A DNA stretch of 64,000 bases. It comes from Desulforhabdus sp. TSK. GTDB lineage: Bacteria; Desulfobacterota; Syntrophobacteria; Syntrophobacterales; Syntrophobacteraceae. A program made the position numbers and the translations under genes. The stretch is from contig NZ_BQXM01000028.1 in NCBI RefSeq assembly GCF_022836495.1, forward strand, positions 1 to 64,000. Reading direction: 5' to 3'. Of this stretch, positions 46,134 through 54,296 are shown in pieces; position 1 is the stretch's first letter; each line of letters begins with the position of its first letter. The notes below the pieces were generated by a model, which saw nothing but the letters and a program-made list of their open reading frames with translations, was not told where the DNA came from and made no database searches.

Positions 46134-49100
46134 ATGGGCACGCCCGAACGAACGGAGGTAGACATCCGGAGGCATACTCCGGCTTTTCAGCCGGAGAGCC
46201 CAACGGCCTCCCGGCTGGATCGTTTCGCCTGGGTTCCCATTCCCTTCTTCTGCCTGGCTATCGCCACACTGGCTTTGATGCGCCTCGAAGCAGCCTGGAA
46301 TCCCCCACACCTGCTTGCAGTTTTGAACATCCTATTTCTGGCATGCGTCTCGCTTTTTGTCTCCATTCTGGCGGCAAGGGGGTACCTCGCCGGGCAGTCC
46401 AGGGCGGTCCTGTTTTTGGGCGGTGGCACTCTGGCGCTTGGGCTGGCGAGCGCTCTGGCGGGCGCTCCCCTCGCCGAGCTCACGCCCAACAGCAGAATAG
46501 CAATCTACAATCTCGGGGCATGCCTGGCAGGGATTTGCCACCTGGTCAGCGCAGTCCGGAATTTTTATGTAGATGGACACAAATCACGCCCGAACATTCC
46601 TCTGGCAGTTGCGCTCTATCTCACCGTGATCACAATTATTCTGATTACAGCGATTGCGGTCCACGAAAACTGGCTTCCGATCTTCTTCATCGACGGCCAG
46701 GGCCCGACCTTCCTGGATCTCTTCATCCTTTGGACCACGGCGGGTCTGTTCTCGCTCTCGGCCATCCTGCTGAGGATCAGCCACGGAAGAAACAAGGTGG
46801 AGTTCCACCGCTGGTATGGCCTGGGATTGGGCCTGATTGCCGTCGGTATGGTGGGTGTCTCCCTCCAGACGAGATTTGGGAGTCTCCTGAACTGGGTGAG
46901 TCGTTCGGCCCAATACATGGGCGGCATCTACATGCTGGTCGCCATCCTCACATCGGTCAGACGGACGGGAAGCTGGATGCTGCCTTTGGATCAGGCGCTG
47001 CAGGAAAGCGAGGGGCGCTACAAAAGCCTGGTGGAGCTCTCTCCCGATGCCATCCTGGTACATTCTGAAGGCAAATACGTCTTCGCCAATCCAGCCGCTG
47101 TGAAATTGTTCGGTGCCTGCTCTACGGTGGAAATCGTCGGGAGGGACGTCATGGACTTTGTCCCCCATGACCAGCGTCAGTATGTCACGGAACGAATCGC
47201 AGAAATCTACGGCGGCGCGGTAACGCTGTTGGAGGAAGCGGCAGTCCTCCGACTGGATGGCCAGCCGGTTGAGGTCGAGGTCACGGGCTCGCGGATCGAA
47301 TTCAGAGGAAAAGCTGCCATCCAGATTACCCTGCGCGATATCACCACCCGCAAGCAGGCTGAACGAACCCTGCGAGACAGCGAGGGCCGGTTTCGACTGC
47401 TCTCGGAAACAGCCGGGCGCCTGCTGGAAACGGACGATCCCCAGCATCTCGTCAACGAGCTCTGCAGGGAAGTGATGGAATACCTGGACTGTCATGCCTT
47501 TTTCAATTTCCTGGTGCACGAGCAATCGGGCAGGCTCCACCTCAACGCCTATGCCGGAATTCCCGAAGAAGAGGCCCGAAAAATCGAGTGGCTCGACTAC
47601 GGCGTGGCCGTCTGCGGCTGTGCCGCCCGCGACGGCACACGCATTGTGGCCGATGATATTTTCAATTGCCCCGATCCCCGCACCGAGCTGGTCAAATCCT
47701 ACGGCATCCAAGCCTATGCCTGCCATCCGCTGATGGCCCAGAGTCGGGTCCTGGGCACACTCTCCTTCGGTACCCGGACACGCCCCCACTTTTCGCAGCA
47801 GGACCTGGCCCTCATGAAGACAGTGGCCGACCAGGTCGCTACGGCCATGGAGCGGATACAGCTGATAAAGGCCCTGCAAGATTCCGGCGAACAGTTGGAA
47901 AGGCGGGTGGCGGAGCGCACCCGTGCCCTGCAGGAAGCCAATGAGGCCATCAGCGATCTCTATGAGAACGCCCCCTGCGGCTACCATTCCCTGGGACCGG
48001 ACGGGACCGTGCTGCAGATCAACAATACCGAGCTGCGGTGGCTTGGATACACGCGGGAGGAGATCGTCGGGAAAAGGAAATGGAGCGACCTGCTTTCGCC
48101 GGCCAGCCAGGTGACCTTTCAGAAAAGCTTCCCGGCTTTCTTAAAACAGGGCAAAATCAGGGAGGTGGAATACGAACTGGTTCGTAAAGACGGGACCCTT
48201 CTCCCCGTTCTGCTGAGTGCGACGGCGCTCGTTGACGATGAAGGCCGCTACAGCAGGAGCCGCAGCACCATATTCGACATCACGGAGCGCAAACGCGCGG
48301 AGAACATTCTCAAACGGTATGAATTGCTCTCCAGGCACACCCGGGAAATGATCCTTTTCATCTCTCAGGACGGTCGCATCCTGGAGGCGAACGATGCAGC
48401 CTGCACCGGCTACGGGTATGACCGGGACACCCTGCTGTCCATGCAGATTTATGACCTGAGGGCGCCCGCAACCAGGGATCAGATTCCGAGTCAAATGGAG
48501 AAAGCTTTCCACGAGGGAGCACTCTTCGAGACCGAGCACATGACAAAGGACGGCACGGTCTTTCCCGTGGAAGTGAGCTCCCGCGGTGTCGCCGTTGGAG
48601 GCGAAAGGATCCTCTTGACCATCGTAAGGGACATCAGCGAACGCAAGGAGGCGCAGGAAAACCTCAAAAAAGCCCACTCTATGCTGCAGATGGTGTTCGA
48701 CGGCATTTCAGATCCTCTCCTGATGATGGATGCGGAATCGGTCGTGATAATAGTCAACCAGGCGGCCTGCCGGTATTTTCATATCGGACGGACGGAAGAC
48801 GCCATCGGGAAGAAATGCTCTGAACTGGCCCATGGAAAATGTGAAACCTGCCGTGACTGCCCCTTGAGCCAGGTTGTTTTCGATGGAAATCCAAAGAGCT
48901 TTGAACGGAAGGGGCTCTTCGATCCCGAGCGCACCGAACAAATCACGGTCTATCCCGTCGAGGACATCACCGGTGGAGCCTCCAGCTTTGTCATGCGCAT
49001 TGGCGATATCACCGAAAACAAGAACATGGAGAAGCATTTGACCCGGGCGGACCGGCTCTCGTCCCTGGGGCAGCTTTCGGGAGGGATCGCCCATGAAATC

Positions 49101-49745
49101 CGAAACCCCCTGGCGGGAATCAACCTCTTCATCGACGTGCTCTGCGATGAGGAAAAATTCACCCGCACGGCCCAGGAGCAGGAGATCCTCAATGAGATCA
49201 AGGCCAATATCAAGAGGATCGACGGGATCATCAAGAGAGTCCTGGACTTCTCCAGGTTGTCGGACACAACGGCACAGAGCCGCCTCAACACGGACCTGCT
49301 CCTCGCCGACAGCTTGAAGCTCTGGCAGTCGCGCATGACCAAACAGAATGTACAATTGGATGTGTCAGTCGAGGAAAGGCTCGCAGACGTGCTCGGAGAC
49401 CCTATCGAAATCCAGCAGGTCCTGACCAACCTGATTCAAAACGCCATCGAAGCCATGGAAAAGGGCGGATCGCTCAACATCAGCATTCGAAACGGGGTGC
49501 TCTCCATGGACAAAAAACGCCCGGCGGTAATAACGACCGTTCAAGATTCGGGCCCGGGCATTCCCCTGGAGGTGCAAAAGCACATTTTCAATCCGTTTTT
49601 CACCACGAAGCATACCGGGACGGGGCTGGGGCTCGCCATCTCACATCGCATCGTGTCCAGCCATGGGGGACTCATCCATTTCGAAAGCACACCAGGGGCC
49701 GGAACCGTCTTCACGGTCGAACTGCCCGCCGCGGCGGAGGCTTGA
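46134..49745 (+). CDS. Membrane-bound multi-PAS/GAF sensor histidine kinase
   Basis: About 1203 residues. The N-terminal ~290 residues hold seven or eight hydrophobic segments (FAWVPIPFFCLAIATLALMRL onward), a MASE-like sensor. Then come PAS (KSLVELSPDAILVHSEG), GAF (RLLSETAGRLLETDDPQHLVNELC), a coiled linker, and three more PAS units (ISDLYENAPCGYHSLGPDG; LLSRHTREMILFISQDG; MVFDGISDPLLMMDAE with a CETCRDC cluster). HisKA (LSGGIAHEIRNPLAGINLF, ~985) and HATPase (NLIQNAIEAMEKG, DSGPGIP, GTGLGLAI) end the protein. ATG 46134 has TGGAG at 7 bases; frames open to 46092. Likely kinase for the neighbouring regulon. Confidence 0.92.
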   Translation: MGTPERTEVDIRRHTPAFQPESPTASRLDRFAWVPIPFFCLAIATLALMRLEAAWNPPHLLAVLNILFLACVSLFVSILAARGYLAGQSRAVLFLGGGTLALGLASALAGAPLAELTPNSRIAIYNLGACLAGICHLVSAVRNFYVDGHKSRPNIPLAVALYLTVITIILITAIAVHENWLPIFFIDGQGPTFLDLFILWTTAGLFSLSAILLRISHGRNKVEFHRWYGLGLGLIAVGMVGVSLQTRFGSLLNWVSRSAQYMGGIYMLVAILTSVRRTGSWMLPLDQALQESEGRYKSLVELSPDAILVHSEGKYVFANPAAVKLFGACSTVEIVGRDVMDFVPHDQRQYVTERIAEIYGGAVTLLEEAAVLRLDGQPVEVEVTGSRIEFRGKAAIQITLRDITTRKQAERTLRDSEGRFRLLSETAGRLLETDDPQHLVNELCREVMEYLDCHAFFNFLVHEQSGRLHLNAYAGIPEEEARKIEWLDYGVAVCGCAARDGTRIVADDIFNCPDPRTELVKSYGIQAYACHPLMAQSRVLGTLSFGTRTRPHFSQQDLALMKTVADQVATAMERIQLIKALQDSGEQLERRVAERTRALQEANEAISDLYENAPCGYHSLGPDGTVLQINNTELRWLGYTREEIVGKRKWSDLLSPASQVTFQKSFPAFLKQGKIREVEYELVRKDGTLLPVLLSATALVDDEGRYSRSRSTIFDITERKRAENILKRYELLSRHTREMILFISQDGRILEANDAACTGYGYDRDTLLSMQIYDLRAPATRDQIPSQMEKAFHEGALFETEHMTKDGTVFPVEVSSRGVAVGGERILLTIVRDISERKEAQENLKKAHSMLQMVFDGISDPLLMMDAESVVIIVNQAACRYFHIGRTEDAIGKKCSELAHGKCETCRDCPLSQVVFDGNPKSFERKGLFDPERTEQITVYPVEDITGGASSFVMRIGDITENKNMEKHLTRADRLSSLGQLSGGIAHEIRNPLAGINLFIDVLCDEEKFTRTAQEQEILNEIKANIKRIDGIIKRVLDFSRLSDTTAQSRLNTDLLLADSLKLWQSRMTKQNVQLDVSVEERLADVLGDPIEIQQVLTNLIQNAIEAMEKGGSLNISIRNGVLSMDKKRPAVITTVQDSGPGIPLEVQKHIFNPFFTTKHTGTGLGLAISHRIVSSHGGLIHFESTPGAGTVFTVELPAAAEA

Positions 49746-49871
49746 CAGCCATCCCGGCGAGCTCCGACTGATCTTCAGCCAGGGCGCGCTCATATCGAAA
49801 TAAGTTCAAACGGCTGGATAAAAGCAGGGAACGATTCTCGATTTTGAGTCAGGATTTCGTCGGGACGCGGG

Positions 49872-49988
49872 TTGAGAATATTGTCAAATATCTTCTCCAG
49901 GGGCAGGTGTTATAAAACACTTTTCTTATGGATTTTAGAATGTTATCTTTTAAAAGAACATATAACAATATTCTCAAGGGATTCTCAC
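49872..49988. promoter_or_regulatory. Operator module D (no sigma-54 box found)
   Basis: TTGAGAATATTGTCAA at 49872-49887, the closest match to the ideal palindrome, and ATAACAATATTCTCAA at 49962-49977 followed by GGGATTCTCAC. Unlike A-C, no sigma-54 box stands ~107 bp away on either side. It lies between the kinase stop and the pseudouridine synthase. Confidence 0.65.
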
Positions 49989-50053
49989 TGAAGATCGCGA
50001 TAAATCACGAAAGCGTCCGAGCTCTGTCTGCCTTCAGCACACCTCCAACGGAA

Positions 50054-50866
50054 ATGACTATGAAAAACGAAGCCATCGTAACGGCCATCGCACACAAGAG
50101 CATCCGGATTCCTGTGCTGGCATTGGGAAAGGGGTGGCTGGCGGTGGACAAGCCACCGGGAATGACTGTCCACAATGAAGCGGGCCGGGACCTTTGTTCC
50201 ATTGCCTCGGCTTTCATCCATGAAGAGTCCGCACTTCAAGGGCAAATCGCCATGGACCCCGGTTTTGGCCTCCATCCCGTGCATCGCCTGGACCGGGAAA
50301 CGAGCGGTATCCTGCTGCTGGCCGCCAAGCGGGAAGTGTTCCGCTTTTTTTCCAAGCAGTTTGAATGCCGTCGCGCCCGAAAGCATTACCTCGCTCTTTT
50401 GCATGGCCGGCTGGAGATGGAAGGCAACGAAGAGAGTGGAACCTGGGGCTGGCCCCTCGCCAAGACCGCCGGCGGACGTCACGACCCCCAGGGCGCCGAA
50501 CCACGGCAGGCCAGCCGCACCCGTTACCGGGTCCTGGGACACAGCGCCCACTACACCCTCGTGGAAATCGAGCTGCTTTCCGGCCGCACCCATCAAATCC
50601 GGCGCCACGCCAAACTCTCGGGGCACCCCGTCGTGGGGGACTCACGTTACGGATCCAAGCGGGCCATCAGTTACCTCAGACAAACGCATGGGTTCGATCG
50701 CCTCGCTCTGCATGCCCACAGACTCACCCTGCGTCTGCCGGACAGGCAGAAGCCGAAAGTCCTGGAAACCCATGCCCTTCCAGCTCCCATACGGGACTTG
50801 TTCGTGAATGACTCCAGGTACGCTTCTCAGAATGATACAGCCGGTTCCCTTTGTTGCTCCACGTAG
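50054..50866 (+). CDS. RluA-family RNA pseudouridine synthase
   Basis: 270 residues from the ATG at 50054 (another at 50060). Catalytic motif HPVHRLDRETSGILLLA with the nucleophilic Asp, preceded by LAVDKPPGMTVHNEAG and followed by LLSGRTHQIRRHAKLSGHPVVGDSRYG. It lacks an S4 domain at the N-terminus. It isomerises uridines in rRNA or tRNA; which site is unknown. The stop TAG is the first triplet of repeat R6 (GTAGGAGCGG), so the last codons may be foreign. Confidence 0.92.
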   Translation: MTMKNEAIVTAIAHKSIRIPVLALGKGWLAVDKPPGMTVHNEAGRDLCSIASAFIHEESALQGQIAMDPGFGLHPVHRLDRETSGILLLAAKREVFRFFSKQFECRRARKHYLALLHGRLEMEGNEESGTWGWPLAKTAGGRHDPQGAEPRQASRTRYRVLGHSAHYTLVEIELLSGRTHQIRRHAKLSGHPVVGDSRYGSKRAISYLRQTHGFDRLALHAHRLTLRLPDRQKPKVLETHALPAPIRDLFVNDSRYASQNDTAGSLCCST

Positions 50867-50930
50867 GAGCGGCATCCTGCCGCGACATGGAAGAGCAATG
50901 CTCCTGTCGCGGCAGGATGCCGCTCCTACG
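50863..50930. repeat. Palindromic element family 1, variant copy R6
   Basis: GTAGGAGCGGCATCCTGCCG and its exact complement 20 bases on. Both arms carry the same changes from the usual TTCCAG core (ATCCTG), so pairing is kept by compensatory change. It supplies the stop codon of the upstream gene. Confidence 0.85.
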
Positions 50931-51004
50931 GAGGCCTGGATCAATCTTTCCGCTCACACATTATCGAATCCAACGGGCACAGAAAGTCTGGACCTCACTA
51001 CCCC

Positions 51005-51607
51005 ATGGACAAACAGATGATCGCCCCCTTAGACCGAAGCCTCTTCCGTGCCATTGCCCTGGTAGCGGCTGTTTGCCTCGCTATCCTCTTCGTGCGCTGG
51101 TCGAAGACCTCGAGGGCACCCGCCCCGCCTTCCCCCATGCCCGTTATCGTCGAAATCCTGGGGGACGTGCAGAAGCCGGGTGTTCACTTCCTGGAGCCGA
51201 CAGATCTCCCAACCGCCCTGACCGTGCGGCACGCGGTAGAAGCCGCAGGCGGGTTAACCAGAAACCCGTCGGCCGGCATGCCCCCTGGTTTTGACAAACA
51301 GGCGGTGCAGAGCGGGCAGAGGATACGCGTCACCCACCGGGACCCCGTGGGCTTGCCCGAGATCGAGCTGGAGCTCATGGACGCCGCAGCCCGGTTGACG
51401 CTGGGATTGAAGTTGAATCCCAACGAGGCCTCGGTGGAAGAGCTGTGCCTGATCCCGCAAATGAAGCCTGAAATTGCATCCCAAATCGTCGCGCGCCGCG
51501 CGAAGAAGCCCTGGCGGGAGCTCCAGGATCTGCAGGAAATTACCGGTGTAGGCCCCAGGACCCTGGAGAAGTGGAAGGAATATTTGGAAGTCGTGCCGCA
51601 GAGATGA
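51005..51607 (+). CDS. ComEA-like helix-hairpin-helix protein
   Basis: 200 residues. One N-terminal membrane segment (LFRAIALVAAVCLAILFVRW), an SLBB-like region (VIVEILGDVQKPGVHFLEP ... TVRHAVEAAGGL), and a C-terminal HhH pair (LKLNPNEASVEELCLIPQMKPEIASQIVARRAK ... LQEITGVGPRTLEKWKEYL). ComEA proteins bind incoming DNA in the periplasm during transformation; single copies like this are widespread, also in species not known to take up DNA. ATG 51005 sits close to repeat R6, with no strong ribosome site. Confidence 0.88.
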   Translation: MDKQMIAPLDRSLFRAIALVAAVCLAILFVRWSKTSRAPAPPSPMPVIVEILGDVQKPGVHFLEPTDLPTALTVRHAVEAAGGLTRNPSAGMPPGFDKQAVQSGQRIRVTHRDPVGLPEIELELMDAAARLTLGLKLNPNEASVEELCLIPQMKPEIASQIVARRAKKPWRELQDLQEITGVGPRTLEKWKEYLEVVPQR

Positions 51608-51616
51608 AAAACCGAT

Positions 51617-51637
51617 GGTGCATGAAATGCACCCTAC
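51617..51637. repeat. Short palindrome GGTGCATGAAATGCACC (family 5)
   Basis: It follows the ComEA-like stop by 10 bases and ends in CCTAC. A related pair of arms is at 63279-63353 (GTAGAGTGCATTTTATGCACC and its partner). It may be part of a small dispersed element. Confidence 0.5.
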
Positions 51638-51654
51638 TGAGCTGGAAGTCATGC

Positions 51655-51801
51655 GAGGGGATTGAAAACGAATAAGATCCAGAATTATTGGTGCTCCTGT
51701 AGGAGCGGCTTCCAGCCGCGACAAAAATAATCCATTGCAGAGAAAGTCGCGGCTGGAAGCCGCTCCTACAAAACTCAAGATTTTAAATGTTCGGAATATA
51801 A
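51655..51801. repeat. Palindromic element family 1, copy R7
   Basis: GTAGGAGCGGCTTCCAGCCG, ~35-base loop, complement, plus degenerate outer arms (GAAAACGAATAAGATCC and ATTTTAAATGTTCGGAATATAA). It lies between two convergent genes. Confidence 0.8.
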
Positions 51802-51804
51802 CAG

Positions 51805-52440
51805 CTAATCACTATCGGCTGAACGCTTCCCCTCCTGCAATGACATGCGAAGCGACAGGCGCCACAACTCCCCCATCCAGAGCACCACGGATGTTGCGAC
51901 GGTGATCTTCACCCAGTCCGCTGCTGCCAGGGGCACCGCCCGAAACAACGGTCCACCCCATTGCGTCACCCCTGCCTGGCCCAGGAACATGACAAACGTG
52001 ATGAAAAGAAACATCCCGCTCTTCCGATGGCTGGAGAAGTTGGAATCCGCAGGTCCCCAGCAGCGGATGTTGAAGAGGTTCCACAGGTGAAGCATGGCAA
52101 AGATGGTGAAGAACCTGGAAAGATCGTAGTCGCCGATACCGCCCCTTTGCATGTTGTGAAGCAGCCAGGCCAGGAAAATCAGGTATAGAAATCCCGTCAC
52201 AAAAAAGTGCTTCACCAGGGACAGGACCGTTGTTTGAACATGCGGGCGTGGGAGGTCGGCTGCCAGGGCCAGGACGCCCAAAGGAACCACGACCAGGTTC
52301 AGCCAAAGCATCTGCACGGCGGTGAGGGGGGATCTCACCCCCACGAAGGGCGCCAGGACCAGGAGGCCCAGGGCAACTCCATTGACGGTCACGGGGAAGA
52401 GAATGAGCTTTTGGGCGTTTTCGCGGAGCATTGTTTTCAT
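51805..52440 (-). CDS. Stand-alone C-terminal membrane domain of a P-type cation ATPase
   Basis: 211 residues with about six hydrophobic segments. The sequence KLILFPVTVNGVALGLLVLAPF, SPLTAVQMLWLNLVVVPLGVLALAADLPRP and FAMLHLWNLFNIRCWG matches the C-terminal (Cation_ATPase_C) segment of P2-type Ca/Mn ATPases. The phosphorylation, ATP-binding and actuator domains are absent and no remnant is seen nearby. It starts at an ATGA overlap with pgpA, so it is translated as an operon member and not obviously dead debris. Function unknown; residual pump fragment or repurposed membrane subunit. Confidence 0.75.
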   Translation of the reverse strand: MKTMLRENAQKLILFPVTVNGVALGLLVLAPFVGVRSPLTAVQMLWLNLVVVPLGVLALAADLPRPHVQTTVLSLVKHFFVTGFLYLIFLAWLLHNMQRGGIGDYDLSRFFTIFAMLHLWNLFNIRCWGPADSNFSSHRKSGMFLFITFVMFLGQAGVTQWGGPLFRAVPLAAADWVKITVATSVVLWMGELWRLSLRMSLQEGKRSADSD

Positions 52441-52970
52441 GGGGGGAAAAGCCCGACCCAGAGCAGCCCATGGAGAGCCAGCGCGGCGTAAGCGCCGCTC
52501 ACGAGGTCATCCAAAAGGATTCCCCAGCCGCTCTGCATGTTCCGATCGATCTGTCGCGCAGGGGGGACCTTGATGATGTCGAACAGGCGGAAGAGCAGAA
52601 ATGCCGCGAGCATCAGCTGCCAGAGCGCCCCGTGGCGAAAGAGGATCGGGACGATCAAGTATCCCGCCACCTCGTCCAGGACAAAGCGGCCGGGATCCTT
52701 GCACTTCCAGTAGTCCACAGCCCAGGGCGCCAGGATGACGTTCAGGGCGGAAACCACGAGCAGGCACAGGACGAGCGCGGCCGTCTGCACACCTGCAGGG
52801 AGCAACACCACCACCAGGCCATGGAGGAGAACACCCAGCAGGGTTCCCCAGGTGCCGGGCGCCCCCGGCAGGAGCCCCAGGCCGAAGGCCGTGACAAGGG
52901 CCAGGCGGAGCCCCTGGGCAGGTCCCGCCGTGCGCACTTCAACCGTGTTGGACGCATTCCGCGGCATCAT
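52437..52970 (-). CDS. pgpA: Phosphatidylglycerophosphatase A
   Basis: 177 residues. GLLPGAPGTWGTLLGVLLHGLV near residue 35 and CKDPGRFVLDEVAGYLIVPILF near residue 105 are the PgpA motifs, and FRLFDIIKVPPARQID a third. It removes phosphate from phosphatidylglycerophosphate to make phosphatidylglycerol in the inner membrane. It follows the CNNM gene by 9 bases on the same strand and overlaps the next gene by four. Confidence 0.95.
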   Translation of the reverse strand: MMPRNASNTVEVRTAGPAQGLRLALVTAFGLGLLPGAPGTWGTLLGVLLHGLVVVLLPAGVQTAALVLCLLVVSALNVILAPWAVDYWKCKDPGRFVLDEVAGYLIVPILFRHGALWQLMLAAFLLFRLFDIIKVPPARQIDRNMQSGWGILLDDLVSGAYAALALHGLLWVGLFPP

Positions 52971-52979
52971 ACAGAAAGC

Positions 52980-54296
52980 TCATTCCTTTTCGACGGGCTC
53001 CAGGGGGATGACGATGCATTCTTCCACTCCGTGTCCCCGCACCGAAGTCACTTCAAACCGGACATTGCCGTAGACCACCTGGTCGCCCACCCGGGGCTGC
53101 CGATCCAGGAGCATCAGGACCAGCCCGCTGACGGTATAGACCTCTTCATGCTCCAGGGGAATCTCCAGCCATTCGCCCACCTCGTCGATGCGAACGGTGC
53201 CCAGGACATGCAGCCGGCCCTCTCCGTCTTCATACATTTCCGCCAGCTCCGCCACACCCACGTTGATGTCCCCCACCACCTCTTCGAAAAGATTCTCGAT
53301 GGTGATGAGCCCTGCCGTCCCCCCATATTCGTCCATGACCACGGCAAGGTGAGTGCGTCTCCGCCGCATGGCCGCCAGGACGGCATCGAGCTTGGAGGTT
53401 TCCGGCACATAGGGGACCGGACGCAGGTCATTCCGGGAGAGATGCCGGCCATGGAGCATGAGGCGCAGGAGGTCCTTGATGTGCACCATGCCGAGGATAT
53501 GATCGAAATCGGCCTCGTAAACGGGATAACGGCTGTGGCGGCTGGTGCGGATGATCTCCCGCACTTCCTCCACCGGGGCATCGACCCGGATCCCCACCAT
53601 CCTGACCCGGGGCACCATCACCTCCGCCGCCGTCAGCTCCCCAAATTCCAGGAGGTCCCGCAGCACCTCGCCGGCCCCGTTGCGCAGGAGTCCCCCCGCC
53701 TGGCTCTCTTCGACAATATACTGCAGCTCCTCCGTGGAAAGATAAAAGCCGGTGTTGACGGCACGTTCCACGCGCAGGAGTCGCAGCATCAGGTTGCCGA
53801 TCCCGTTGAGGAGGATCACGAGGGGATACAGTCCCCGCTTGACCCAGAGCATGAGAGGGGAGATCCAGAGGACCGTCCCTTCGGGAAGTTGCAGGGCCAG
53901 GGATTTGGGCACCATCTCCCCCAACACGATATGGAAGTAGGTCAAAAAAGTCAGGGCCAGCACACTGGACAAGGCATGAACCGCCAGCCAGTGGGGCAGG
54001 GGAAGGCTTTCCGTGACCTGGCTGATCCAGCGAGCAAGCACATGCTCTCCATACATGCCGAGGCCCAGGCTGGCAAAAGTGATGCCGATCTGAGCCGTGG
54101 CGATGTAGCGGTCCAAAAGGGCGGGATCGTGCAGAATGCGGCTGACTCTTCGCGCGATGCGATTCCCCTGGACCGCCCGCCGCTCGATGGAGGCCCTCGG
54201 AGCTCCCACAATGGCAAACTCCGCAGCCACGAAAAAGGCGTTCAGCAAAATCAGGAAAACAATGATGAAGGCGGAAATCAGGTCATCCACCGACAT
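52980..54296 (-). CDS. CNNM/CorC (hemolysin-type) transporter, paralogue 1
   Basis: 438 residues. N-terminal DUF21 membrane domain (LISAFIIVFLILLNAFFVAAEFAIVGAPRASIERR), a CBS pair (VMVPRVRMVGIRVDAPVEEV ... HIKDLLRL ... LAVVMDEYGGTAGLITIENLFEEVVGDI) and a C-terminal CorC_HlyC domain. The family exports Mg2+ or Co2+ or tunes their transport. The frame reaches 54338, but GGAGG sits just before ATG 54296 and six bases before a GTG at 54290, so either of those is the start. It overlaps the end of its paralogue. Confidence 0.9.
   Translation of the reverse strand: MSVDDLISAFIIVFLILLNAFFVAAEFAIVGAPRASIERRAVQGNRIARRVSRILHDPALLDRYIATAQIGITFASLGLGMYGEHVLARWISQVTESLPLPHWLAVHALSSVLALTFLTYFHIVLGEMVPKSLALQLPEGTVLWISPLMLWVKRGLYPLVILLNGIGNLMLRLLRVERAVNTGFYLSTEELQYIVEESQAGGLLRNGAGEVLRDLLEFGELTAAEVMVPRVRMVGIRVDAPVEEVREIIRTSRHSRYPVYEADFDHILGMVHIKDLLRLMLHGRHLSRNDLRPVPYVPETSKLDAVLAAMRRRRTHLAVVMDEYGGTAGLITIENLFEEVVGDINVGVAELAEMYEDGEGRLHVLGTVRIDEVGEWLEIPLEHEEVYTVSGLVLMLLDRQPRVGDQVVYGNVRFEVTSVRGHGVEECIVIPLEPVEKE

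Noticed and set aside
37412-49988. Operator modules A-D as transposon ends, attachment sites or small RNAs
   Set aside because: Arms are inverted and all copies have the same orientation, but there are no target duplications, and three copies keep an exact distance to sigma-54 boxes, which only regulation explains.
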